This document shows, piece by piece, positions 30,626 to 42,969 of a DNA stretch of 64,000 nucleotides. The DNA lies in NCBI GenBank assembly GCA_036925085.1, contig JAUPFP010000041.1:1332001-1396000 (forward strand), given 5' to 3'. Within the stretch, counting starts at the first letter, position 1. Each line of letters starts with the position of its first letter. The DNA is from Brachycybe producta (lineage: Eukaryota > Arthropoda > Diplopoda > Playtdesmida > Andrognathidae). The notes beneath the pieces were generated by a model that saw only the letters and a program-made list of their open reading frames with translations, was not told the DNA's origin and ran no database searches. A program made the translations under genes and the position numbers.

Positions 30626-30878
30626 TCGGCTAAAGGAATACTAAACAAAAAACAGCAATGATGACAGAATCATATTGGTGAGACGTAAAGTCTTAATGAT
30701 CCAATGAAAATTGATTCGGAAGAAATTCCCTTGCATAAAATATCACAAAGATGATAGCAAGAAAATCTGAGCTGACTTAGAAATCATACAAGATATGATT
30801 ATACACACTTAATAAACATAAAGTTAATTAAAGGGATTGAAAGGGATTTTGTATTGACATTGATAAAGAGAAGTAACA

Positions 30879-30894
30879 TTTTAGGGGGTAGGGA
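30879..30894 (+). other. Polypurine tract
   Basis: ttttagggggtaggga lies directly before the 3' LTR. A G-run-rich purine tract in this position primes plus-strand DNA synthesis in LTR elements. One T interrupts it. Confidence 0.7.
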
Positions 30895-33452
30895 TGTTAG
30901 GTGTTGAAAAAATAAGTAAAGCAACACCTAACAATAATTTGAAAGAGGGGCAGAAATTAGTAAAAGAGAAAATTAAAATAAAGTAAAAAGAGAAAGAGGC
31001 GGAGCTAGAAAGAGAAACAATGAAAGAGAAGTAAAAAAGAGAAGAAAAAATGAGGAAATAAAAAATGGCGGGAAAGTAGTAGTAAAAGAGGGGGTGGATA
31101 AAGTATGAATGAATCACACCCACACACACACACTCATAGTAAACAGAGGCAAAAAAGGGAGAGGCTGAAAAAAGTAAAAGAAACCCACCCACCCATAAGA
31201 GAATGACGAAGCAAGAAGAAAGTCAAAGAAAGGGGGGAAACAAAAAAGAAACCCACCCACACAAGTAAAAAGTAATAAAAAGTTTTTAAAGAAAACAAGA
31301 GAGGGGGGAAATAGAAAGACTAAACCCACCCACACACACTTTAGAAGGGTGAGCCCAAATAAGTGTACCATGTTAAATAAAAACTTTTTTACAAAATTAA
31401 ATGTAATTAAAGAATGAAAAGAGTGGAAAACATACTATAAAGTGTAATAGATAGATAGATGAAGTGGTTAATTAACCTGATATAATCTGATTACCTAGTG
31501 GAGTGTAAAATAAGAGAAAAGTAAAGTTGAACAATGAAAAAGTTTAAATGTGACACTTAAAGAAGAAAAACATATGGTTTATACTTCATACTCACACGGT
31601 AGAAGACCACCTGTTTTACAAATAATTATGACGTCATTATAGAAAAAAAATAAAAAGAAAGAAGGGATGGAAAAAGTGTAACAAGATACTTTTTACCATA
31701 CACTCTCTTCAATATGCAAAACAGCAAAGTAATAAAAAGTTTAAAAGAAAAAGTAAAGCACATAACAGGTTCTCAACACATTAAGAAAAGGGCCGTTAAT
31801 AATATATAGAGTATATTGAAGACTATAGAGAGGAAACTTATGAATGAGTATAATGAAATGAATGGAACAATATGTGAAGTCAAACATAACCCAAAAGAGG
31901 TACCGACAAGTAGCGAAAGAGTTGTATGATGTTAGGGTTCTCAACAGAGTAGGGGTAAAAGGGCCAAAATCGTATTTAAATAGAAATACATTTCGGAGGG
32001 CCTAGAAAACCAAATAAAGGAACATTGGGAATGTTAGTCATTCAAATGAAATGTTATGAGTTGCCGAAAACTAAAACTTTCGATGAAAAGTTAAAAGGTT
32101 AACTATACTAATTCATAGAAAATGACGGTTAGTGGAAATAACAGTATGTATCGACGATCGTAAAAAATTTATAAAAAATCCAAATTGTAATTTTACGACC
32201 GGATGCATATTAGGCAGATGTTCGTAGAAGAAGATCAAAAGCCAGTTGACCGATTGGTTATTTTAATTTTAGAAAATTAATTCTAACCAATCAGAATACT
32301 TAAAATTCATTTCTGACTAAACAAGATGCGATGAACATCGTATTCTAGAGAGAGTCCTACATTGGAGTTCTAGAAGAGAGGACATATGTTATAGATTTAG
32401 TAAAAAGAAAGAAGAAAGACCTTAGAAGAAATTTAGAGGATGAGACTTAGAAGAAATTTAAAGAATAGGACTTAGAAAAAGTTTAAAAGGAGACTTAGAG
32501 AATTTTTGTTTAAAAGGAGACTTAGAGAATTTTTGGTTAAAAGGAGACTTAGAGAATTTTTGGTTAAAAGGAGACTTAGAGAATTAGTGTTTAAAAGTGG
32601 ACTTAAAGAATGTTAGAGAGTCCTAGATTGGAGTTCTAGAAGAGAGGACATATGTTATAGATTTAGTAAAAAGAAAGAAGAAAGACCTTAGAAGAAATTT
32701 AGAGGATGAGACTTAGAAGAAATTTAAAGAATAGGACTTAGAATTATTTTGAATTGAGTTTGTGAAGTCATTTGGACTTAGAATTATTTTGAATTGAGTT
32801 TGTGAAGTCATTTGGACTTAGAATTATTTTGAATTGAGTTTGTGAAGTCATTTGGACTTAGAATTATTTTGAATTGAGTTTGTGAAGTCATTTAGACTTA
32901 GAATTATTTTGAATTGAGTTTGTGAAGTCATTTGGACTTAGAATTATTTTGAATTGAGTTTGTGAAGTCATTTAGACTTAGAATTATTTTGAATTGAGTT
33001 TGTGAAGTCATTTGGACTTAGAATTATTTTGAATTGAGTTTGTGAAGTCATTTAGACTTAGAATTATTTTGAATTGAGTTTGTGAAGTCATTTGGACTTA
33101 GAGTTGTTTTGAGTTGAGTTTGTGAAGTGTTTTGAGAAATAAACCTAGGAGTTGGTTTTTCATGTAATTTGGATTTTGAGTCTGAGACCAGGAAAGTGTT
33201 TTCACGAAGCTATAATTCTCCGAAGACAACAAGAAGCCATCTAAGGTAAGGTTAACAACTCTTGTTATCTTTATTAGGCCCAGTCCAAGAAAATTAAAAA
33301 ATTACTACCACTCACTGATAAACTACAAAACCCATTCCCTACATAAGCCTTCATTGGCTGGGAGGGTCGAACCCTAAACCCAATAGGTACTATTTGGCTG
33401 AAAGGGGAATCACAGAACACCACTGTGATAGCCGTGAAAACGGAAACTTACA
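30895..33452 (+). repeat. 3' LTR (2,558 bp)
   Basis: Read as identical to the 5' LTR, including the terminal hairpin (30,895-30,933), 40-bp repeats (32,734-33,133), AATAAA (33,138-33,143) and splice donor (33,245). It ends CA, followed by the GCTC duplication. Confidence 0.95.
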
Positions 33453-33456
33453 GCTC
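33453..33456. repeat. Target-site duplication GCTC, right copy
   Basis: Matches GCTC at 13,548-13,551. Together they define the integration site. Confidence 0.8.
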
Positions 33457-33773
33457 CATGAAGATAACAAGAGCATTACGTAGATTTTTCTATTGTTTAA
33501 CAAATTGCCAATTTGAACAAATCCCAAACTGAACTGGGACAAATGAGAAACTGAGCAAGCGCCAAATGGAACAAACGCCAAACTGTATAAAAGCCAAAAA
33601 ATTTGGCAGTCTTGCTCAACTTGGTGCTTATTCAGTCGCCTCCTTATCAGAATAGAATTGTCTATATTTGTGCACCTATGCAGGGGCTCCGCGGTTCTCA
33701 ACATTTTTTAAATTAATTCTCTTGTGATATGAGTACCCATAAGCATTAGACAGGCAATTAGAAATCGGAACAA

Positions 33774-33931
33774 ACAGAAGTTGGCTCCGCCCTTTTTATG
33801 ACAACTGACAACTTCTAATTGGTTTGCTGTGTGGTTCGATGTTGAAAAGGGCGGAGCATGTGACATCAGACTACATAACCAATCAATTAGAAGTTGCCGG
33901 TCGTCATAAAAAGGGCGGAGCCAACTTCTGT
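33774..33931. mobile_element. Foldback element, copy 1
   Basis: The arm acagaagttggctccgccct (33,774 on) is inverted exactly at 33,931 and back. The inner parts AATTGGTT / AACCAAT also pair. The core resembles copies at 34,347-34,483 and 55,091-55,220. Weaker pairing (cattagacaggcaatta) extends out to about 33,751-33,966. Confidence 0.75.
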
Positions 33932-34346
33932 GCATCCCGTTTTTTATAATTGCCTGTAAGCATTAGGTGTAGAGCCTGCATAGGAGGACATATATCGACA
34001 CTTTTCTCGGGCTGAATAGTGCGGTGTAATAAGCATCACTCTGTGTTTTGTGCATTTTATGCCAACTAATTAGTTGATTCAGGAAAGATAAGGAATAAAA
34101 TAATTAACGCAACTTTTTTGGCAGTAGAACCGTTTGTCCTTAAATTGCATTGAAACAGTGTTTGATTTGTGCAAATCTCTTGATTTTTGTTTACTGTTGT
34201 GTGGCCACCCTAATCAGTAGTAACCACTAATAGGCTGCTGCAGCCTGCATGTCAAAAGACATATCAGAGCTGTGTTGCCGTTTATAGCACATGGCTGAAA
34301 GTTGACAGCTGACATCAGACACACAGCACCATAGGTGTTCGTGACA

Positions 34347-34483
34347 GACAGTTGAGCCCAGCACTAAAATTTCGTTTGCCCCACTCTTTTATGAGCGCCA
34401 TCCATTTCTAATTGGTTTCTCACTTGGTCTGATGTCATAAAAGGGCGTGGCAAACGAAATCTTAGTGCTGGACAGAACTGCAA
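34347..34483. mobile_element. Foldback element, copy 2
   Basis: Arms cagcactaaaatttcgtttg (34,359 on) and the inverted caaacgaaatcttagtgctg (to 34,470). It shares the core tctaattggttt and tgatgtcataaaagggcg with copy 1. Confidence 0.7.
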
Positions 34484-37400
34484 GTTGTTCGTGCCGCATA
34501 TTTCATTAGGATTTATTTTTTCATTATTCACTCAGTAAATATTTTTTTCTTTTAAAGGTCCATCATTTGTTGAATATTCAATCATAAATTACATTATTTT
34601 TATTCATGAAAAAAGCTAAAAAGTTAGTTGAAATTATTTAAAATTAATAACTAAACTTTATTTAAAAACTTAAGAAATAACCCCATGTATATAGAAAAAA
34701 AAAACATTCTTTAAAATAAAGTTTAGCTTATGGCCGTATTCTAAAACGCCATTTTAAATTCTTAAGCCAAAGTGAAGCATAAACAAAGCTCATAGACTTA
34801 CTGTAGAGATTTTTATCTTATGTCAATTTATGTTAAGTTCAAAAATAAAGGGGTAAAACCATGATGTAAGACAAAACTCTACATAACAATTCTTAGAGTT
34901 TTTAAGTTTAGTTTTGTTTAAGTTTCACACTTGGCTTAAGTAACGTTTACAATACGGCCATAAGATGCAAATCACTTTATTTTTGAGACTTATTTTATTG
35001 CTTGGACACACCCGGCATGCCCGCCCCCCCCTCTTTTCGTAACATACATCTTAGAACTTATATTTAGAAATTATAAAAGCTTGCATGAATGAAAATCCGC
35101 CTTTTAAGAGCTTAAGATAACAGGTACTTCCATGCTTTAAATATTAATCCCACTTTCAATAATTATCCATTTAGTAGTTAACAGTTGTTATCAATAGCAA
35201 AAAAAAAATGACAACAAAAGATTTGCGTCACTTATCTTAATTTAGAATGAGAAACAGAAAGAGAATAGAAAGAAATAAAAAAAAACTATATTTGTGATTG
35301 ACGCTGATTGTCATTTGTGTGGTGACTGAGGAACTGACGCAAATGTTCTACGTTTGGACCATGCCAACCTCCACACGGAATTGCGGTTTCCCGAGCAAAT
35401 GCAAATAAACACATTCTCCTAAGGGATAGAATATGACAACAGCTTCTTCTAATAAATGAATGTGGTTTTATATTTAGCAATAGAGAGAGCCTTTGATGGC
35501 ATCAGAAGATTGGAGAGAAAAAAATGTGTAAACATCCCCCACATTTAAAAATAAATCGCAACCAGACAACCAAAGATGAATAAATTCTCACTCTCTTTCA
35601 AACACACACACACACTTTAGAATTTATAATATTGGTGATGTCACAAAGAAAATCATCACTTGGCATTTAGAAATTTGAATTGTGTCCACAATGAAAACGC
35701 ATCGAATTTTTTTTTTTTCGATTAATGTTTTGCTTTTAAAAGATTTATTATAATGCTGTCATTGTTACTCATGATAGTTGCGAAAATTAACATCACAAAA
35801 GACAATACAATTATGTGTATACTGTGTCAACAAACCTAACTAAAACCATTCCACATATACTGTATAACAGCAACCATCTTACAAATAGACAGACAATAGT
35901 GACTACAAAATCTGGCACCGGCGCCTTCCGACCCACAATGATGACCACATTTCTTTTAATACCGCATCAAATATCTAAGTTATACTTATTTACTGACAGT
36001 ATAAAGGACAAACTTTTAGCCTTCCTAGTATCGAATCTGGAGAGACTCTTGGGGGCTTCACGGTTTCTAAATTATCCCTGTGGGAGACTTTCCAGTTTTA
36101 AAAAGCTCCCAGGAAACACCAAACTTCGAGAGCCTACCAAGGAGAGATTCAGAGATTCTTGAGGTCCTGTAGTTCTTCAGGTTCTCTGTCCATTTCACTA
36201 TTCAATGATGTTTAATTTTTTTCAAAAATGTACTTAAAATTTTTGCAATAGGTGGTTGTTGTTGTGTGTTTGTCCCTCTTGAAGAGAGACCCTGATCTGG
36301 ATTTCCAGTAAAACTCACAACGGTTATGGCCCTGCACACACTCTACGAGTAAATCAAACTGTTTGACAATTGTTATTCTCGCTTTGACTTAAAATTTTAA
36401 ACAGTGTGTACCTCAATATAGACAATAAATGCCCTGTGTTTCCAATATTGTTATTGGCAATTCTATAAAAACAACGTTCTGTTACGAGTCTTCCTGAAAT
36501 AGTAGTCGAGCCAGATATATATTGTTTATTATAAAATCATGCATAATTTTGAGGAAATGGACAAGAGCCAGCCATCTACTGCAATGAATCGAGACAAATA
36601 GGGGAAAGGGGGAAAGAGATAGAGAAAAGAACAAGACAGACATGATGAATGCACGAATCTATGCAAGTTATGGGACTTAAATCTCCATAAAGTTAGATTG
36701 CTTTTGAAATGAAAACTTTCGATTAGATTGTAGACTACCCAAATCTATAAATATAGAGCAATAGCAACGATGCATATAGGGAAAATTGGCAAACATGTAT
36801 GACAGAATTATAAGAGACACTAGCTTGATGAAGAGTAGTGTTCTAGAACCTACATACATATATACGGGATGTGCAAAATATCAGAAACAATGTTTTGTTC
36901 TTATTTTTGTAGGATTTGAAATTTAAAAACAAATGTAATCTTGTTATGTATGCCCATTCCTTATAGAGGAGAATGTCAGAATAAATGGTGTAGCACTTTT
37001 GCTACAACATGTTTTGCAAGTGAAATTTACACAATTTATAAAAATACACAACATTCAACAGATTCAAATTAATGGAGGAAACAGCATAACAGATGGAGAT
37101 GCTTATTGTTTGTAATTTTTGCACTAAAAGACCAACAAAGCAACAAAACGTTGTGATTGTTTTACGATATGCAAAATCACAAATGCAATCTTTTACTATT
37201 TTATTGTCTGAAAAGCATTCTATTCCAGCAAGTTTCTAAATAAATTACAAACAAATACCTGCATAATACTCTGTTTAAGCCACGTTTGCAAACTGAACGG
37301 AAAGCATTCTGGTCAGTTATTTGAAAATGTTAAAACACATCAGACATGTTTTTGCAAACACCCTCCACAACATATTCTGAATATCTAAGTACCTAAGTAT

Positions 37401-38836
37401 ATCTAAAGTCACAACTCCATCTATTGAAGTTGTAAATAAACTCTTCCACAAGAGTTTCAAAGTCAGTTAAGTATACTGCTATGTTTTAAGTTTGAAAATA
37501 CTTTAAGAAATCTTGGCTGTTGAAAAGAAAAACGTTTCTGTAAAGTTTTTGGTGCAACATTTAAGCTAACTTGCATGAAAATTATTTAACTATACATGTG
37601 GCAAATTCTTTAAATTCTGAGTTTGCTTTTACAGGCACGATAAATCAAACAATTTGCAACATTTATGCAGCATGTATCTTGTCATTTTCCAAACAATCTA
37701 CCAAGTGTATAATGTATAAACTAGTTTGCCATTGTTTTGTGTGTCCAGTGCAACACACATTTGGCAGACCCTGTAAAAACACAAATAAGGACTATAAAAG
37801 GCATGTCCACTTTATTTATGTTGATATTAAATGAGTAGCCATTCGATACAGTTTGCTGTGTATTCCAGAAATGGAAAATAGTCAATCCCACTTTGATACG
37901 CATGACGTGCGCCATATTGGTTGTTTTTTTTTATTCAAAGTAGATTGACCACCACATTGTAGACACATAGTCTCACCCACCAACCCACCCACCCTGGAAT
38001 CCGTCGCAGACAATGCTAACATATTAAAGTACATATATACAATAAACTTAGGCATTCATAGTTAAAAGACAAAAAAAAAAACCAATTGCTTCTTGCATGG
38101 AAATGACCAAAGTTTAAAATATATTTCTGATTTTCAGCTATTTGTCTTTTTTGAATGACATGTCACTGTCTCGTAAAACAAATGGGATGAATGGACAACA
38201 ATGTTGACCACTGAGACTCAAATACATTATTATGGATGCCAGCCAAAGTTGTTAGTAGGGGCTACTGAAACCGCATCTACAGATGCTGCTATTTCACAAA
38301 TGTATGCAGTAAACACAAAACTACGGTTGTATGAAAAACAAACAAAAAGATAAAATATAAATATTGTAATTTTTTTAAAAATAATTTTGAAACTCCCTAA
38401 ATTTATCTATTTATATATGTAATTATCTAAAATTTCTAATTTGCTGAAGTTTCAGAAATGTGTTCTGGAGCCATACTGTAGAACTAGGTTGTTACATATT
38501 ACCATTTCATCAACGTTCAGCAAAAACCTTCTAAAAATCAGGAATGATTAATTTCTTAAGTCTTCGGGCGTGAATGCGATTCACAAATTAGCGACCACGA
38601 CTGCAGTCTTTCGACACCACAGTCACGTTGACACCCCACCATGATTCCTCTCAGGTCGTTATTGTGCCAATTGCGACCTTAAGCAAGTGAGAGTCTTATT
38701 ATGTATCGTTTATCTTGTGTATTGTCAAGTCGTGAGTCAACTTGAATTTTCGGCCACATATAGACACACCAACAAAACAACTACAATAACTCAGCACAAC
38801 GAACCTTCTACCACTGCAACTGAGACCAGAAATTAA
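34484..38836. other. AT-rich intergenic DNA, no gene seen
   Basis: About 4.3 kb with no convincing exon or RNA gene. Low-complexity tracts and a short (CA)n near 35,600 occur. A minus-strand frame at 35,286-35,480 has a faint carbonic-anhydrase-like HLR segment that I could not support. Confidence 0.5.
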
Positions 38837-39626
38837 TGTAACAATCCACAATTGTTACAATGTACTTTCAATCACTTAACCAACGCTTACCAGACTCCTC
38901 TGGTGGGCGGGCTCGTACCACGGGATGTTTGATGGTGATAAGTTGGCAACAAGACGGTATGTTGTCGGAGTCAACACGTCGTAATCCGACCGATGAAAGC
39001 AGGTCGCGATGCAAGACGAAATACCGGCTTCCCAAAGCACACAAAGGGAACCGGACCAAACGTCCCAGAGGTGTAATATGGTGCAAGTGGAAAAAGCCAC
39101 TCACCACTCAAGTACCCCCCAAGTAACTCACAGTTTTGTAGAATAAATATTAATTTATTGATGCAGCAAATAAAACAAAAAGAAGTATTTAAAGTTGCTG
39201 CTGACCAGGCTTGGCCAGCAGTAAAAACAGAACTTATAATAAAATAATGGTTTCCAAGATGGCCACAAAGTGCCAACTTGGAAAACCAAAAATCAAACAA
39301 TAAAACACATAAAACAAAGAGATGAAAAGGCTGGAGCAGAGCCTCCGGCTGATGTCTCTTTCAGGGTCCCACCAACTGCCAATAGGCCACCTGAGTATAA
39401 ACTTTTATACCCAGGTGGGGGTGACATTATTCCCCCATGATGCCACCTGGAGGGAACACCTGTAAATAAAAACACCTCTCACCAATGCTATTCCTCCATA
39501 GCATTGAGAGAGGCCTCGGCTGGATACAAGATGGCGGATCCACCATTTGCTAACCAAGGGGATGCACCACTGGGAATTCGTCTGTACCCACCATTTTGGT
39601 GGTGAGTGACAAACTAGGTTGTCACA
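38837..39626 (-). mobile_element. Solo LTR, minus orientation
   Basis: 790 bp from tgtaacaatcc to ggttgtcaca, so the minus strand starts TGTGACAACC and ends GTTACA. It is flanked by TTAA (38,833-38,836 and 39,627-39,630). On the minus strand a GGGTATAAAAG TATA box (about 39,400) precedes an AATAAA (about 39,160), the order expected of an LTR. No internal element remains. Confidence 0.7.
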
Positions 39627-40086
39627 TTAACTTTGTTGAACAAGTGTATTCCATGCAAGCACTGTTTGACATGTTACAAGCTGCAGTGATTTTACGTAAA
39701 ATTGTTTCTGCTAGATAAAAAATGTCACACTGACAACATAACAAAAATTTGTTAAATTTTATTGGGAATAAAATCTAGCAAAATGAAATTCGCCATACTT
39801 TCATTGCCTTCAGTTAAATAGAAAAATTGAAGTGGCTATCTGGCCAAACAGATCGTTCGAGACAAGATTGAAGAATAATTAAAGTTACATTCTCTGATTG
39901 AATCAGTTTTGTTTTAGTGCACTAGATTGACTTTCAGTGTTCCTAGTCTTATAAATATGAGGTTAGAAATATTCGAAAAGAAACCCTTGGCAATTAAACA
40001 TCAACTGGAACACTTTGAAAAAAATTCCAAAATAGTAAAATTATGTTTCACAACGAAGTTTATCAAAAGTTTTTCTATGTTGAAAC
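39627..40086. other. Intergenic DNA, no gene seen
   Basis: 460 bp of AT-rich sequence between two LTR-like blocks. Nothing recognisable. Confidence 0.5.
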
Positions 40087-40790
40087 TGTAACGTTCCGAC
40101 TGGACCATCACAATACCCACCCGATAAAAATGCTTAACTTACCGGGCACCAGGCTCCTCACGGGGACGGGACCGCACCCGTAGCCGCCTCTCACGGTTAA
40201 CCCTGGGTAGTGTCGGCTCCACGAAGCCTCCCTCGACGGACACATGATAACCACGTCGCCATGCCGAGAATATCGCGGTGAAACACCGGTTTCACCATGA
40301 GCCGACACAAGTACCGGCCGAAACAGGACGGTAGTAGACGGTAGATCTATCCTTAACTGGAAAACCCACCCTCCCATGGTACTTCCCACAATGACCGACA
40401 CAACACAATATTAAATGGATAAAAATGTATTTAATAACTCACTTAACGATGGCAACGATTATTTGCACATCTTGGCTGGTGACCTCTACCAGCCAAGACC
40501 CCATAAATACATGCAAAGGCCTAATGGCCAACAGGCAAACAAAAAGCACAAAAGATGAAATTGGAGGCTGGCCTGACCTCCCCCATTGATGTGGTCAAGT
40601 CTCCAGCCTACAACACACTGCCCTGACTTAATGGCTGACCAGGCCATATAAGACCTCCAGGCAACTCCACCTGGAGGGGACAGTGGTCACTTCCTACCTC
40701 TCACCCATTGACTCCAATGGTGAGAGGTCTGCTGGCACCAAAATGGCGTCCGTCCCAACAGCCTACTGCAAGCTGTCAGGCTGAGCACCA
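40087..40790 (-). mobile_element. LTR-like block related to the solo LTR at 38.8 kb
   Basis: It starts tgtaacgttcc and shares layout and words with the previous solo LTR: an ataaaaatgtatttaataactcac segment, ccatataagacct (TATA-like), cacctggagggg, and a ctcacc ... ggtgag inverted pair. The 5' boundary on the minus strand and a target duplication were not found, so it may be truncated. Confidence 0.45.
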
Positions 40791-41995
40791 TAGGGAGCTC
40801 GTCTGATCAGTCAAAAATTTTGTTTGAGCTGGTTTGATGCTGGTGGTTATTTTTGTTAAGAGCCTAGAAAACTCAGTTTGCACATGCTGAATGAGTCCTT
40901 AAACGCATTGTTAAGCGAAATTGGATGTTTCCAAAAAGATGATCTCGATTCTAGCCACCTTAGTGCCTTTAAGTTGAATTCTTAACGATAATTAACATTG
41001 TAATCTCTTCTTGAATGCTGTAGGTATTAACATCGGTTTTTTTGTTGTAATATTTAAAGGAATTCTTATTTTATATAATTTTGAATTATGCTAATTTGCT
41101 TCACCCATGTTAAAGACCATTGACTTTATTAACAAAGGTCCGTTTTGCTAGCCACCTCTCGGTTTTTAAAATCATGTTTCGGCTTTAAGAAAAAATTGAG
41201 TGAGTAGAATATATTTACAATATATCCTACAGGTAATAAGGACGTTTCAAATTGCAGTTTAGTTGCTACAGCCATTTAGGCAACTTTTGAACCACAAAAC
41301 TGACTATGTCTAATGGCACTTGAGAATCTGGATTAACCTAGGCTCTTAATTCAAACTTTTTAATTGCTCTTCTATCTTGACTCGAACGATCTGCTCCACC
41401 AAATTTTCCCTTAAAGTTTGGGGTTAAAATGGATTGTGGCGCCATGGATGGTTAACACTTGTAGCTTGAGAAAATAAACAATTAATTAAAAGAGAAAAAA
41501 AATAGGCTCTGCCCACATACAATTTGAAATACTAGACAAAAATGAATCGAATGTCTGTGTCTATAATGAAACACAATTCAGGAATGGACAAGCCAGAATG
41601 GATAAGCCAGAATGGACAAGCCAGAATTGGTTGTGTGTATCGGACTTAACACTTAAGCCGGAATTACATCGAGGAAACATAGTGCAACATATAGCATGCG
41701 ACAATTGCGACATGATGCACAATGTTTACTCTGAGCCATGCTACAAATGTGACTCCTGCATAATGTTGCAATGTTGTCGCCATTATTTATGATCCGAGTA
41801 GAAACAAAGGGATGAAGCATGCCACAGTCTCATTCAACTCTACCTATGATGGAGTGGTAAAACTAAACGATAGTTTTTCACTAAAGACAATAGGCATAGT
41901 GAATTGTTGTGGGACGTGTGGTAGCTTCCGGTGTAATAGGAAGGGCGCATGCTGCAAAGTTTTTGGGCGCCACATGCAACAGTATGCTACACGAT
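40791..41995. other. Intergenic DNA, no gene seen
   Basis: AT-rich to about 41,550, then a stretch with repeated acaagccagaatgga words (41,585-41,630). No gene support. Confidence 0.45.
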
Positions 41996-42696
41996 TGTCT
42001 AGGCACCTCAAATTGGTTGCCAGGCAGACGACAAAATGGCCAGCAAGGGTCACTGTCCTCCCCCAGGTGGAGCAGCCTGGGGGTGTATATAATGGCGGCG
42101 GCCATTATATCTGGACAGTGGAAAGTGAACCCTTATGCTGTGTGCATGTGTGATTAGTGCTCTCATCATTTCAGCATGTGGCCAAGATGGCCACCATTCA
42201 TCTTTTAGTTTGTTTGTTGATGGAAGTCAATGACCTCTTCTCCTGGCTGGATTAGCCAGGAGATTCATCTCTATCAGTGAGTGTTTTGGTGAATAAATTA
42301 TCTGATTTATTTTCACTCATTTACCACTGTGTCCGTGTCTCTCATTATTATATCTTATAATACATTGTGGGGGAAGGGGGTTTACCGGTGGGGTCTCATC
42401 GGTGCTTCGCCGTCCTATTCCGGCATGCCTTTCGTCTTGTTGGCCGGTGCTTCGCGCGCGGTTTGTCCACGGTAGGATTCATCGGGAGTCTACCGTGGAT
42501 TCTTCGTCTCGTTTGGCGGCTTTTTGTCCGTCGACTTGCGGCGAGGAAGTCGACCTCCAAACGGCTCTTCCCGTGGACACGGACAAGTACAAGAGGAGGG
42601 CTGGCCTGCGCTTGGGTCCCGTCCCAAGGAGGTTTAACGGTGGTAAGTTGGACAAAACTTGCCGGGGTCATTGTAGCGCCCAGTCGGGTTGTTACA
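41996..42696 (+). mobile_element. Solo LTR, plus orientation, CGAT target duplication
   Basis: 701 bp starting tgtctaggcacc and ending gggttgttaca, flanked by CGAT at 41,992-41,995 and 42,697-42,700. It has GGTGTATATAATGG (TATA) followed by GTGAATAAATTATC (poly(A) signal). The terminus resembles the minus-strand LTRs upstream (GTTACA end), so the families are related. Confidence 0.75.
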
Positions 42697-42969
42697 CGAT
42701 GTTGCTTGCTGCAATCCGCATGCCAAATGACGTTTCTTCGGTATAATCCCAGCTTAAGATTAATTCAAAAGGAATATACAGTATATAATGTATGTTTAGA
42801 AGATACAAACAAAAAAATGTTCAAGCATACATATTCACATCCCACACTTCGCCAACCTGCCAAACGGGAATCATATCTTCCTCTGTGTTTACCATTAACG
42901 AAATCCTGTGAATGTCAGTCAACTATAAAAAAATGTTAAATATGTAAATGGTGAGAAAGTAGAAAGGAA

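Larger units (their letters stand above)
29500..30879 (+). other. 3' untranslated region of the element with repeats
   Basis: About 1.4 kb without a conserved frame. It contains a purine-rich stretch with repeated gacatca words (29,680-29,940), the 76-bp tandem repeats, and several TATCCTGTCGAC-like words (30,425-30,625). Confidence 0.65.
13552..33452 (+). mobile_element. Giant Ty3/Gypsy endogenous retrovirus-like element with env and an accessory-gene array
   Basis: A complete 19,901-bp element bounded by 2,558-bp LTRs starting TG and ending CA, with a 4-bp target duplication. Internal order: primer binding site, leader, ORF1, nine cysteine-rich small ORFs, gag, pol, acidic pol tail, spacer repeats, env, 3' repeats, polypurine tract. 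The gag-protease-RT-RNase H-integrase order and the D-D35-E integrase place it in Ty3/Gypsy (Metaviridae-like). Constant LTR offset and no visible LTR differences indicate a recent insertion. A one-base frame break in integrase and an in-frame stop in one accessory ORF suggest that this copy may not be fully functional. It is about twice the length of ordinary Gypsy elements. Confidence 0.95.

Noticed and set aside
35286-35480. Minus-strand frame with a possible carbonic anhydrase last-exon similarity (VEHLRQF)
   Set aside because: Only an HLR tripeptide and an acceptor-like AG match; the expected LSNYR and NGR motifs are absent, and it lies 14 kb from the nearest related exon.
38860-39126. 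GC-rich overlapping frames on both strands
   Set aside because: They lie inside a solo LTR with target duplication; multiple frames open at once reflect base composition.
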